DNA from: Marinobacter sp. HL-58
Lineage (GTDB): Bacteria > Pseudomonadota > Gammaproteobacteria > Pseudomonadales > Oleiphilaceae
DNA length: 64,000 bases
Assembly (NCBI RefSeq): GCF_001314605.1
Contig: NZ_LIHP01000010.1
Location: 248,001 to 312,000, forward strand
Reading direction: 5' to 3'
Numbering within the stretch: position 1 is the stretch's first letter; every line of letters starts with the position of its first letter. The position numbers and the translations under genes were made by a program. Positions 16,785-25,938 of this stretch are shown here, in pieces. The notes beneath the pieces were generated by a model. The model was not told where the DNA came from and did no database searches. It was given only the letters and a program-made list of their open reading frames with translations.

Positions 16785-17852
16785 CTACCGGTCGGTGAGC
16801 TTGAATTCGATACGGCGGTTCCTCTGTAACGCGTCCGGGGAACTGCCTTCGTCCACCGGGAAGAACTCACCGAACCCGGCGGCTACCATGCGGGTCTGGG
16901 GCACGCCTTCCGATGCCAGGTAACGCACCACGGCAACCGCCCTGGCAGTGGAGAGTTCCCAGTTTGAGGGAAACTCCTCGGTATTGATGGGAATACGGTC
17001 GGTGTGGCCATCAACACGCAGAATCCACTCAATATCATCAGGAATGGCAGAGGCAACATCCAGCAGTACCCCTGCCAGCTTATCCAATTCCTGCTCTCCC
17101 TGCTCACCCAGGCTGGCCGAACCAGAGGCAAAAAGCAGTTCAGAGGGAAACAGGAAGCGATCACCGACAATGCGGATGTTCTCGTTATCCTGGAGAATAT
17201 CCCGTAACCGGCCAAAAAATTCGGACTGGTAACGTTCCAGTTCGTTGACCCGTTCCGCCAGCAACGTATTCAGCCGCTTTCCCACCTCTTCCAGTTCTGC
17301 TTCCTTTTCGGCGGTGAGGTCTTCCTGCAGTCGCAATGCAGCTGTAATGCGGCTCAACTGGTCCTGCAGGGCTGAAATCTGATTCGACAACTGCTGAATG
17401 ATCGCGCGCTGGGTATCGGTCAGCTTTTCTTCGTCTTCCAGTTTCGCCTCAGCGCTGGACACAGCCTGCTGCAAATCCTCGACGCGAAGGGCCTGGGCCT
17501 CTGCATTATATTGCTGCGCCAGCCGTTGCTCTTCCTTCTCATCAAGTTCTTCCCGAAGCTCGTCATTCAGCGCAAGACTTTCACTGTAGCTGCTCTGCAC
17601 GTCCGCCATTTCTTCTTCAAGCGCAGCGGTCTGATCCTGCTCCAGTGCCAGAAGCCGGGAAATCTCCTCCAGCCGGCTGTTGAGCCTGGCCAGTTCCGAA
17701 TCGCGATCTGACAGGGTCTGCGAGAGGTAGAGCTGGCTGACCACATAGATCAGCAACATGAAGATAATCAGCATCAACAATGCCGACAGGGCATCCACGT
17801 AGCCTGGCCATACATTGATGGTGGTGCGGGTGCGACGTCTGGAACCGATCAT
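16785..17852 (-). CDS. MotB/OmpA-type stator protein with long coiled coil
   Basis: 355 residues. A basic N-terminus leads into one membrane helix (about 16-42) with Asp20 at its start (WPGYVDALSALLML), the position of the proton-conducting Asp of MotB-like stators. A coiled coil of roughly 170 residues (about 48-215) follows, then an OmpA-like peptidoglycan-binding domain (about 225-355: SELLFASGSASLGEQG, VDGHTDRIPI, LSTARAVAVVRYL, RNRRIEFKL). It is encoded 12 bases after the MotA/ExbB-type gene and forms its partner. It resembles ZorB and the generic OmpA stators of proteobacteria. Confidence 0.8.
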   Translation of the reverse strand: MIGSRRRTRTTINVWPGYVDALSALLMLIIFMLLIYVVSQLYLSQTLSDRDSELARLNSRLEEISRLLALEQDQTAALEEEMADVQSSYSESLALNDELREELDEKEEQRLAQQYNAEAQALRVEDLQQAVSSAEAKLEDEEKLTDTQRAIIQQLSNQISALQDQLSRITAALRLQEDLTAEKEAELEEVGKRLNTLLAERVNELERYQSEFFGRLRDILQDNENIRIVGDRFLFPSELLFASGSASLGEQGEQELDKLAGVLLDVASAIPDDIEWILRVDGHTDRIPINTEEFPSNWELSTARAVAVVRYLASEGVPQTRMVAAGFGEFFPVDEGSSPDALQRNRRIEFKLTDR

Positions 17853-17864
17853 GGCGCCGCCCTG

Positions 17865-18587
17865 TTATTCGGGTGCATCTTCAACCCGGTCCACCAGATT
17901 AGTTACGCCGGTCAGCCACTCCTCCAGGCCGTCGTAAAAACGGTTCTGGGCATGCCCCGCCTGAATGTCCAGAAAGCCAAGCACAAGGGAGCCACCAAGC
18001 CCCAGCAGGGACGAACTGAAGGCCGTCCCCATTCCTTCCAGGGGTTTAAGCAGCCCCGACTGAAGCCCGGCAAACACCTCACCGAAGTCCTCCTGCCCCA
18101 TATCCAGATTGACGATGACCTCACCCACCGAGTTGATGGTGCCGAGCAGCCCCCAGAAGGTTCCCAGCAGGCCCAGGAAAATAAGCAGGCTGATGAAATA
18201 GCGGGTAATTTCGCGCTGTTCGTCCATCCGGCTGTGAATGGCGTCCAGCACGGTGCGCAGCGACATGGTAGACAGGGAGAAACGATCACGCTTGGAATCG
18301 TCGTCAAGCTGGCGAGCCAGTGGTTTGAGTAACCGTGGCTCCTGCAGCACCGAGAGCCCGGCATGTCCGGTACGGAACTGCGCAACCCAGCGCAGTTCCG
18401 GGAACAGCACAAACACCTGGCGATAAGTGATGGCAATACCGATCAGCAGCACACATACGATCAGCAGGTTGAACACCCAGTTCGCCATGAACGCTTCCTG
18501 CAGTGGCTTGTAGATCAGGGCACAAACCACGACCACCACTGACAGGAACAGGGTCATCCAGAAAAGGGTATGCTTGGGATTGCTCAT
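17865..18587 (-). CDS. MotA/TolQ/ExbB-type proton channel protein
   Basis: 240 residues from MSNPKHTLFWMTL, with GGTGG just upstream; a GTG three codons earlier is possible. Three or four membrane helices are visible: about 8-26 and 34-54, then a cytoplasmic segment, then LLIFLGLLGTFWGLLGTI and SSSLLGLGGSLVLGFL. These last two are the conserved TolQ/ExbB/MotA-type helices lining the proton path. It would form a pentamer around the downstream OmpA-type protein and use the proton gradient for mechanical work on the cell wall. What it drives is unknown. Confidence 0.8.
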   Translation of the reverse strand: MSNPKHTLFWMTLFLSVVVVVCALIYKPLQEAFMANWVFNLLIVCVLLIGIAITYRQVFVLFPELRWVAQFRTGHAGLSVLQEPRLLKPLARQLDDDSKRDRFSLSTMSLRTVLDAIHSRMDEQREITRYFISLLIFLGLLGTFWGLLGTINSVGEVIVNLDMGQEDFGEVFAGLQSGLLKPLEGMGTAFSSSLLGLGGSLVLGFLDIQAGHAQNRFYDGLEEWLTGVTNLVDRVEDAPE

Positions 18588-18695
18588 TAACGCCACCGCT
18601 TTTATCGGGAAACACGTTAAAAGCTAGCACAAGCCCGGAAGACCTGCTGAACAGAACCCGCTTTGGCCGATTAAGTATTTGTTACCCTGCCGGCC

Positions 18696-19481
18696 TCAGG
18701 GCTGGTAGCGACTGATAATCCCGTCCAGGTCGCCACTGTCACGGGCCTCATCCAGCCCTTGCTGGAGATCTTCCACGATGTCGGGGTCGGTTTCTGTGCT
18801 GACCGCCAGGTACATCGGTGTTTCCCGGAAGACCAGAACCGGCTTCAGGCCGGTGATGTCATGTTCTTCCTCAGCCACCAGCGGGCCCACCAGCCCGTCG
18901 GTCACCCAGAGATCAGCCTGCCCCAGTGCCAGCCTGCGTGGATTCTGTTCGCCAGATACACTCATAATGACGTCAAAACCTTCACTCACCAGGTAATCCG
19001 ACATGACATCGCCTTTGTACCCGGCAATTTTGTACTGCTTGGCATCCTCGAGGGAGTCGAGTTCAATATCCGAGTCCGGTGCGGCGAACAGTGTCCACTT
19101 GATGGGCGCAAGCGGCCCCACCCACTGGAACTGATCCTCCCGCTCATCCGTTCTGGCTGTGCAGAACAGACCATGGTTTTCCCGCCCCTGGACCCACTGG
19201 TAAGCCCGGCTCCAGTCCCGCATCTTCATGATGTACTCATAGTCCACCCGTTCCATCATCTGTTTCACCATATCGGTGCAGATGCCGGCAATATCATCAG
19301 CATTGTGAGCAAAACCTTGGCCAGTGGTGGAGCTATTGTAGGGGGGATAGTTCTCGGTGAAGAAGTACAGCTTCTCCTCAGCAACGGCCGCTGGCATCAA
19401 AGCCAGCAGCAACAGACCTTGGGCAATACGTTTGACGGATCTCAGGGGAGCTGGAACTCCGGGGCCTGGTATGGCTGGCAT
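18696..19481 (-). CDS. Periplasmic solute-binding protein (SBP family 3)
   Basis: 261 residues with a signal peptide ending near ALMPAAVAEE. The binding-protein domain starts YFFTENYPPYN and contains DMVKQMMERVDYEY, the RDWSRAYQW segment and FCTARTDEREDQFQWVGP, all seen in the polar amino acid family. There are no ABC permease genes alongside. It resembles the gene at 1025 in type and orphan status but is not a close copy. Confidence 0.8.
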   Translation of the reverse strand: MPAIPGPGVPAPLRSVKRIAQGLLLLALMPAAVAEEKLYFFTENYPPYNSSTTGQGFAHNADDIAGICTDMVKQMMERVDYEYIMKMRDWSRAYQWVQGRENHGLFCTARTDEREDQFQWVGPLAPIKWTLFAAPDSDIELDSLEDAKQYKIAGYKGDVMSDYLVSEGFDVIMSVSGEQNPRRLALGQADLWVTDGLVGPLVAEEEHDITGLKPVLVFRETPMYLAVSTETDPDIVEDLQQGLDEARDSGDLDGIISRYQP

Positions 19482-19783
19482 TCTTCTATCCTCACAGCGA
19501 TGGGTCGTTATTCTGGTATTTAAGGCTAATTACTTTGAGCACTTTTGCCAATACGACCATCATTACGGTTCTGGCGCAAAATTTCAGTGACAAAACGTAT
19601 CCGCATCCTGATTCATGATACAGATCAAAAACCCTTCGGCGTCGCGGGGAGCAAGAAGATGACATAATGCGCCGGGGTTGGCAGCTTTTTACCAGGATCT
19701 GATCTACGTTTACCGTGTGAACATGTAAACTATGAACACAGGTTCAATGCATCAATAAAGCTGGTAGAGACAGGGAAGAGCAA
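19482..19783. other. 302-bp divergent intergenic region
   Basis: It separates the solute-binding protein gene (minus) from the DUF1631-GGDEF-EAL gene (plus). It contains an FNR/ANR-like site (19615-19628) and a GTTTAC/GTAAAC inverted repeat near 19709-19731. No ORF or RNA gene is seen. Confidence 0.5.
19615..19628. promoter_or_regulatory. FNR/ANR-like site
   Basis: ATGATACAGATCAA matches the FNR/ANR consensus TTGAT-N4-ATCAA at nine of ten fixed positions. It lies 134 bases from the start of the solute-binding protein gene and 156 bases from the GGDEF-EAL gene, so either or both could respond to oxygen. Confidence 0.4.
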
Positions 19784-22700
19784 ATGACAGTCGATTCCAC
19801 AACACAGACCGGTTGCAGCCGGCGAGCACTGATAGTGACCCGCGGACATTCTCCCTGCGCCTGTTTCATCAAGGCGGCAACGGGTAACGCCGACACCCTT
19901 GCTTTTACCCTGGCTGATCTGACATCACCGGCCATGAGCGATCACCTTTCCCGGTCCAGAGACACGCCCGCGTCGCTGTTCCTGTTCAATGGCGGAGCTG
20001 TCACCCGGCTGACCGGCACAACGGAACCGCTGGATACAGGATATCTGCGACTGACCTGTGATCCGTCAACGTCTGGCATTGCAAGTCTTCGTAAAGCCGT
20101 AACAGAGGGCCAATTTGCTAGCGAAGCCCCGGATATGCTTGTGCCCCTGCGCGACGTGTACCTGAGGCACACCCGCCGGCTACTGGACACACTGGTCACG
20201 GAATTTATCGCACACGCCTGCGACCGCATCAGTGACGAACTGGAAAACGCGGCGGAAATTCGGGAAATTACCCGCCTCAAGGACATGCGTTTTATTTTCA
20301 GCAGCCGGCAGGAACAGATACACCGGGATTTCACGTTGCAATTCCGGGCGTTTGAACACCAGCTCAACCCCGGCCCGGGAGGAGAACCCGCGGGCGAACT
20401 CAGGGTCGTGGACCAACATGTGTTCGAAGACTGGCTGGAGCTTCAGATGGTGGCGACTGCGCTCACCAGTGAACACGCCAATACACTGTTTACGCTCAAC
20501 CAGATGCTGAACCAGCTTTTCCGCGCCGACATCAACGACCGCACCAACCCACTGGCCCCCCTGGCGCTCTGTACCTGCCTGCAGTTCACCATTGACCGAT
20601 TGGGCATAGCCCGTCCCCACCGGCGCGTGTTGTATCTGGCGTTTGAAGCGGTACTGACGGATATCTGGCCGAAAGCAGCCCAGGCGCTGAACCGTGACCT
20701 GTCCACCGGAGGGTTGCGAGCCATTGATCTGACCAGTATGCCTGCCAGCTGGAAAGCCAGAGAGGCAGAAGAACCTCACGACACCCCGAGATCAGATCAG
20801 GACGGTGACACGCCAGCCCCGCAACAGACAGACCATGATCCTGCGCGGGCTCCGGGCCGCTCAATCCTGAGACTGATGGGACTGCAGGAAAATGACGGTT
20901 CAGCCCCGGATACCTGGCCCCGTTCCGACCCCAGACTGGCGGCCGAGTTGCGTCCGCACAAAGAAGACCTGCGTGAAGCGCTTTCCGGGCCGGGCCCCAG
21001 TATGGCAGCCGCCATGCGACGTCTGGCGTCATCCAATCCCGAGCTGGAACAGGCTCTGGACCAGGGCACCTGGGAGAAAGTAAAGCTTGTCGATCGTCTC
21101 TTTGAGCCGTTGGAGCACGAGCCGGGTTTGAATGGAACATTGCGGGACCAGCTTGAACAGTTAAGGCTTCCTGTATTCGAGGTGTTACTCGAAACATCAG
21201 AATTCCTCGATCAGGAAAATCACCCCGCCCGCACCATTATCAACGACCTTATGCGCTTATGCGTGGCCGAGCGGAGTTCCAGTCGCAATCTGGAAAAAAC
21301 CGTAACCGCTATCATTGATGAGCTCATTCAGGCCGACGAGCGGGACGAGTCGCTTTATCGATCCGTTGGCACGAAACTGCGAAAACTTGTGGAACGTCAG
21401 GAACAGTCCTTTCAACGCAACTCGGAGCGCATCGCAAAAACCCTGGAAGGCAAGGAGCGCCTGCGCCAGACCCGACTTGGCGTGCAACGTCGCCTGAACA
21501 TGTTGCTGGCCGGAAAACCGGTTCCCGGCGTGGTGCTTGAATTGCTGGAGGCGGGCTGGGAGCAGTTGATCGTGCTCGCTGTGCTGCGCGAGGGTCCGGA
21601 AAGCCAGACCGCCACCAGCTTCATCAATATCGTCGACCAGATCCGGCTGTGGCTGTCAGGAGGCGAGGCAGACAAGGATCTTGCCTTCGAAAAAGAACTC
21701 GAGAGCGACGCACTGGTCCAGCTCATTGACCGTGAGCTTAGAACCGTAGGCGATGTCTCCTCGGTTCGGACTGTCGTGGCGCGGCTTTCCAGAGAGCTAC
21801 ATCAGCACCAGGCAGTTGAATCCGACGTGCTGCCATCGTACCCCATCAATACCGACATGCCGGAGGAAGATGTCAGCCCGGTGCAGGCAGACAGCCGATG
21901 GGCAAGGCGGGCCCGGGAGATCGACGTCGGCGACTGGGTGGAAATAGCCCTGGAAAACGGCGAGAAGCGGCGCATGCGGTTGGTGTGGGGCGGCCCCGAT
22001 GTGTTCCGGTTCGTCTTTCTTTCGCCCCAGGGACTGGGTGAAGCCAGCTACGATTATGGCGAGTTCATCGACAAGCTGGCCAGTGGTGACGCCTGGTTGA
22101 TCAGTCAGGGTGAAATCCCCTTCGTTGACCAGAGTCTGTTCGACATTGTGCAGAGTGTTTACAAGAAACTGAATTTTGAAGCTACCCACGATGCGCTGAC
22201 CGGCTGCCTGCACCGCCACGACTTCGAAAAACAGCTTGCACAGGTGCTTGCTACCCTGGCTGACTCACCGGATCGCCATAGCCTGATGGTTTTCGACATT
22301 GATGAATTCAACATCATCAACACCACCTACGGAACCCACACCGGCGATGAACTGCTGAGGTATTTTGCGCAACTGTTGCAGGAGCATGGCAAACGGCACC
22401 ACGGGGAATGCTATATTGGCCGCCTGGGCGGCAATGAGTTTGCCCTGCTCGCCAGCAATATGCCCGTCGAGGAAGCTCTGGACTTCACGGAGCGACTCAG
22501 AACGGAGTTCAGAAAGACATCCCACGCAGTCGGTGAGGCGGAACTCTCCGCCACCCTGAGTGCCAGTGTCTGCCCATTTGATGACACATCGCTTAATGCC
22601 GGCTCATTGATCAACCAGGCCAACCTGGCTCTCAAAGCTGCCAAGCGCCGAGGCGGCGACAGCGTCGAGATGGTGAGGACCCAGGCCAGCGAGACAGCGA

Positions 22701-23488
22701 CAACCGGCCCCCAATGGGTACCCGAGATAGATCGCAGCATTCGTGATGGCAGCCTTTATCTGAGAGCCCAGAAAATCATCCCTCTCGGCGGAGGCAAGGA
22801 GGGAGAAATTTACGAGCTGCTGTTGGGCCTGCAGGATTCATCTGGCCAGGAAATCTCACCGCAAAACTACATTGAAGCAGCAGAGCAGTTCCGCCGCAGT
22901 TCCCGGGTCGATCTATGGGTTGTCGATGAAGCATTGGGCTGGATGGAGCGTAATCCACACACCATTGCCAACATTAACACTCTCAACGTCAATCTCTCCG
23001 GTGCATCGCTGAGTGACGATGCCTTTCTCCTGGAACTGGAAGCCCGTCTGAAGCAACACCGAAGCCTGACAGACAAACTTTGCTTTGAAGTCACCGAAAC
23101 GTCGGCCGTCAGCAACCTTCACTATGCCGCGGATTTCATGAAGGAGATGAAACGCCTGGGGTGTCGTTTCGCACTCGATGATTTCGGCACCGGCCTCTCC
23201 TCCTATGCCTACCTTCAGAAACTACCGGTTGATTACGTGAAGGTGGATGGTGTGTTCGTCCGTAACATGGCGACCAACCTGACCAACTACGCACTGGTGA
23301 GGTCCATCACAGAGCTCTGTCACTTCCTCGACATCAAGGCCATTGCCGAATATGTCGAAGACATGGAAACCCTGGAACTGCTGAAGGAGATCCAGGTCGA
23401 TTATGGCCAGGGCTTCTGCATTGCCAAACCTCGCCGCCTCGATAGCCTGAAAGGCGCAGCCAGGGCTGGAAATCCCTCAGTTAGCTAG
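19784..23488 (+). CDS. DUF1631 protein with GGDEF and EAL domains
   Basis: 1234 residues. DUF1631 covers roughly residues 130-790, followed by GGDEF (about 800-960) and EAL (about 985-1220). The GGDEF signature is GGNEF (882-886), with the central Asp replaced, so diguanylate cyclase activity is doubtful. The EAL domain keeps Glu1011 (YELLLG in place of EALLR), the Asn of NVNLSG, FEVTET, the DDFGTG pair Asp1132-Asp1133, the Lys of VKVDG and the AEYVED Glu. It may therefore be a c-di-GMP phosphodiesterase or a binding protein. There is no membrane helix. It overlaps the convergent hydrolase gene by eight bases. A site for FNR/ANR lies upstream. Confidence 0.85.
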   Translation: MTVDSTTQTGCSRRALIVTRGHSPCACFIKAATGNADTLAFTLADLTSPAMSDHLSRSRDTPASLFLFNGGAVTRLTGTTEPLDTGYLRLTCDPSTSGIASLRKAVTEGQFASEAPDMLVPLRDVYLRHTRRLLDTLVTEFIAHACDRISDELENAAEIREITRLKDMRFIFSSRQEQIHRDFTLQFRAFEHQLNPGPGGEPAGELRVVDQHVFEDWLELQMVATALTSEHANTLFTLNQMLNQLFRADINDRTNPLAPLALCTCLQFTIDRLGIARPHRRVLYLAFEAVLTDIWPKAAQALNRDLSTGGLRAIDLTSMPASWKAREAEEPHDTPRSDQDGDTPAPQQTDHDPARAPGRSILRLMGLQENDGSAPDTWPRSDPRLAAELRPHKEDLREALSGPGPSMAAAMRRLASSNPELEQALDQGTWEKVKLVDRLFEPLEHEPGLNGTLRDQLEQLRLPVFEVLLETSEFLDQENHPARTIINDLMRLCVAERSSSRNLEKTVTAIIDELIQADERDESLYRSVGTKLRKLVERQEQSFQRNSERIAKTLEGKERLRQTRLGVQRRLNMLLAGKPVPGVVLELLEAGWEQLIVLAVLREGPESQTATSFINIVDQIRLWLSGGEADKDLAFEKELESDALVQLIDRELRTVGDVSSVRTVVARLSRELHQHQAVESDVLPSYPINTDMPEEDVSPVQADSRWARRAREIDVGDWVEIALENGEKRRMRLVWGGPDVFRFVFLSPQGLGEASYDYGEFIDKLASGDAWLISQGEIPFVDQSLFDIVQSVYKKLNFEATHDALTGCLHRHDFEKQLAQVLATLADSPDRHSLMVFDIDEFNIINTTYGTHTGDELLRYFAQLLQEHGKRHHGECYIGRLGGNEFALLASNMPVEEALDFTERLRTEFRKTSHAVGEAELSATLSASVCPFDDTSLNAGSLINQANLALKAAKRRGGDSVEMVRTQASETATTGPQWVPEIDRSIRDGSLYLRAQKIIPLGGGKEGEIYELLLGLQDSSGQEISPQNYIEAAEQFRRSSRVDLWVVDEALGWMERNPHTIANINTLNVNLSGASLSDDAFLLELEARLKQHRSLTDKLCFEVTETSAVSNLHYAADFMKEMKRLGCRFALDDFGTGLSSYAYLQKLPVDYVKVDGVFVRNMATNLTNYALVRSITELCHFLDIKAIAEYVEDMETLELLKEIQVDYGQGFCIAKPRRLDSLKGAARAGNPSVS

Positions 23489-24359
23489 TGCAGAAACGCC
23501 GTAACTCCGCGATTACTTCAGCAGGACTCTCCTCGGGCAGAAAATGCCCGCAATCCAGTATCCTGCCCTCGACCCTGTCAGCATAACCGCGCCAAACCGC
23601 CAAGACATCGTAGGTACGGTTTACAAAGCCCTTGCTGCCCCACAGCACCAGCAGCGGGCACTCTATCCGGCGGTTTCGGTCATGGGCGTCGTGGTCAAGG
23701 TCGATCGTGGCGGCAGCACGGTAATCCTCGCAGGAAGCGTGTATTACCCCGGGGTCACGGAAACAGCGCCGGTATTCCGCAACGGCATCCGGATCAAAAT
23801 GTGCATCCGGCCCGCTCCAGCGACGGAGCTTTTCCATCAGGAAATAATCGGGATCGGCCCCAATCATGTGCTCGGGCAAACCACCCGGCTGAATCAGGAA
23901 GAACCAGTGGTAGTAACCGGTGGCAAAATTCTGGTCGGTGTGCCGGAACATGTGCAGGGTCGGCGCAATATCCATCACACAGGCGCGAGCCACCCGCTGC
24001 GGATGATCAAGCGCCATGCGGTGCGCTACCCGTGCGCCCCGGTCATGACCGGCCACCGAAAACTGCTGATAGCCCAGATGCGTCATCACTTCCACCATGT
24101 CCTGGGCCATTGCCCGCTTGGAATAGGCGCTGTGGCTGTCATCGGTTGGCGGCCGCGAGCTGTCCCCGTATCCCCGCAGGTCCGGGCAGATCACGTGGAA
24201 GTCCCTGGCCAGGTCTGGTGCTACCCGGTGCCACATCACGTGGGTCTGGGGGTAGCCGTGGAGTAATAGCAGGGGTGGTCCGTTGCCACCGTGGACGAGG
24301 TTGATTTCGGCACCTGAGGTCCGGATGCGCTCGGTGATGAATCCAGCACCAAAATCCAT
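23481..24359 (-). CDS. Alpha/beta hydrolase, haloacetate dehalogenase-like
   Basis: 292 residues. The oxyanion motif HGYP (34-37), nucleophile Asp106 in AGHDRGARVAHR with Arg107 and Arg110, Asp130 in VMDIAPT, the His151-Trp152 pair in YYHWFF, Tyr213 in CEDYRAAA and His272 in DCGHF reproduce the catalytic and halide-binding set of fluoroacetate dehalogenases (Asp110, Arg111, Arg114, Asp134, His155, Trp156, Tyr219, His280 in the Rhodopseudomonas enzyme). It probably hydrolyses short haloacids, though family members include epoxide hydrolases. No transporter or haloacid regulator is adjacent. Confidence 0.75.
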   Translation of the reverse strand: MDFGAGFITERIRTSGAEINLVHGGNGPPLLLLHGYPQTHVMWHRVAPDLARDFHVICPDLRGYGDSSRPPTDDSHSAYSKRAMAQDMVEVMTHLGYQQFSVAGHDRGARVAHRMALDHPQRVARACVMDIAPTLHMFRHTDQNFATGYYHWFFLIQPGGLPEHMIGADPDYFLMEKLRRWSGPDAHFDPDAVAEYRRCFRDPGVIHASCEDYRAAATIDLDHDAHDRNRRIECPLLVLWGSKGFVNRTYDVLAVWRGYADRVEGRILDCGHFLPEESPAEVIAELRRFCTS

Positions 24360-24553
24360 GTTACAACTCCGTTGATTGCCCGTTAACCGGTTGTGGGGAT
24401 AGTGTAGCCAACACCAGGTGTGTTTCCAGCAGGCGATTTCCCGCAGTTTTTTTCACGTTTGCCTTAGACATTGGTTTCGTTGCATCTTGCTGCAGAGGGC
24501 TTTTAAGGCCACTATCGTACCCATCCATATTTGCGAAAACGAAAAGGCACCGC

Positions 24554-25261
24554 ATGTTTCTCGAACGCTACCACTCAATCCAGGACGGACACGTGCTGAT
24601 CAGCGCCATCCAGGCCAGCCGCTTTGCCAAGGAAGTGGCAGGGGATTTCAACCCCATTCACAACCCCGACGCCCGGCGGTTCTGTGTTCCCGGGGACCTG
24701 CTTTTTGCCTTGCTGGTGTCTCACTTCGGCCTGTCCCGCAACATGACGTTCCATTTTCGCAGCCTGCTCGGCGAGAAGGTTCCACTGGAGTTCCGGGAAG
24801 ACAGCGATGGCCTGATCCGGGTCTATGACGACAAGGGTAAGGTCTATATCGAGGTCGAGCGGAGCGGCGAAAGCACCCATGACAAAACGGTTATAGAGAA
24901 CTTTATCCGCTGTTATGTCGCCGCCTCGGGCAAGAACTTCCCCCATACCCTCAAGCCATTGATGGAAAGTGAGGGGGTGATGTTCAACCCGGACCGGCCG
25001 ATGATCATGTATCAAAGCATGAGCCTCACCATGAACACCCTGGATGCCCCCTCCCCTGCGCTTGAGCTGTACAATGCCGAGCTGAAGCCGGAAGGAAAGC
25101 GGGGCAATGTTTCACTGGACTACCGACTGATATCCGACGGCAAGACCGCTGGTGAAGTCTCCAAGAAACTGGTGGTCAGCGGCCTGCGGGACTACGATGC
25201 CCACGCCATGGACGCCGTTGTGGAAGAATTCTACCGGCTCAAGAACAAGTCCTGGGACTGA
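24554..25261 (+). CDS. DUF3581 protein
   Basis: 235 residues starting MFLERYHSIQDGHVLI. The family is found in marine gammaproteobacteria and has a hotdog-like N-terminal region (FAKEVAGDFNPIHNPDARRF, a MaoC-like hydratase motif with D-x-NP-H). Here the motif is intact, so an acyl-CoA-related role is conceivable but unproven. There is no signal peptide. It is followed after 13 bases by a DUF4112 gene, probably in one operon. Confidence 0.75.
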   Translation: MFLERYHSIQDGHVLISAIQASRFAKEVAGDFNPIHNPDARRFCVPGDLLFALLVSHFGLSRNMTFHFRSLLGEKVPLEFREDSDGLIRVYDDKGKVYIEVERSGESTHDKTVIENFIRCYVAASGKNFPHTLKPLMESEGVMFNPDRPMIMYQSMSLTMNTLDAPSPALELYNAELKPEGKRGNVSLDYRLISDGKTAGEVSKKLVVSGLRDYDAHAMDAVVEEFYRLKNKSWD

Positions 25262-25274
25262 CAGGAAAGCCGCT

Positions 25275-25733
25275 ATGGCAACACCGGCAAGCCGCGAAGC
25301 CCAACAGGCAGCACTGGCACGCCTGGACCGGTTCAGCCGGATGGCTGACAACGCCATTGCCATCCCGTTTACCCGATTCCGGATAGGCCTTGAGCCGATC
25401 ATCGGCCTGGTTCCAGTGCTTGGTGATTTTGCCGGCCTGGTGATGTCCTCCTACGTGCTTCTGGAGGCGCATCGGGCCGGTGCCAGTGCAAGTGTTAAAA
25501 GGCAGATGATCCGGAATATGGCGATCGACTTTTTCGGTGGCCTTGTTCCCGTCTTCGGAGATGCCTTCGATTTCGCCTGGAAAGCCAACGCCCGCAATGC
25601 AAAGCTGCTTCGTGACTACCTTGAAACCGAACTGCAGGCTGAAGCCAGACCGGTATTTCCCTGGAAGCCGCTCCTGGTGATTCTCGGCATCCTCTCTGCG
25701 CTGACGGCGCTTGTGGTTCTGCTGGCCCTCTGA
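25275..25733 (+). CDS. DUF4112 membrane protein
   Basis: 152 residues from MATPASREAQ, with AGGAAAG upstream. The DUF4112 core runs from about 15 to 115: IPFTRFRIGLEPIIGLVPVLGD and VPVFGDAFDFAWKANARN, with hydrophobic stretches between, and a C-terminal membrane helix (about 132-150). The function is unknown. The open frame extends upstream to 25152 inside the DUF3581 gene and is not used. Confidence 0.8.
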   Translation: MATPASREAQQAALARLDRFSRMADNAIAIPFTRFRIGLEPIIGLVPVLGDFAGLVMSSYVLLEAHRAGASASVKRQMIRNMAIDFFGGLVPVFGDAFDFAWKANARNAKLLRDYLETELQAEARPVFPWKPLLVILGILSALTALVVLLAL

Positions 25734-25938
25734 ATCGGCATCAATACGGATTGGTGCCGGGCTGGCACCGGGATGACCCCGCTAACCCGGCCGGGGACAC
25801 GACCAAGACAAGCCCCTGACCTCACGCCATGTTCCGGGATTTCAACTATTATTTCCACAGGGTCGATTACGCCCTGGCAGCGCCGAAAATTCCTGGCGGC
25901 CTACTTCAAGAATCAGAACAAGAACAGGTAAAACACCC

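Noticed and set aside
16785..18587. Full Zorya defence system
   Set aside because: Only ZorA/ZorB-like motor genes are present; no ZorC/D/E and no other defence genes nearby.
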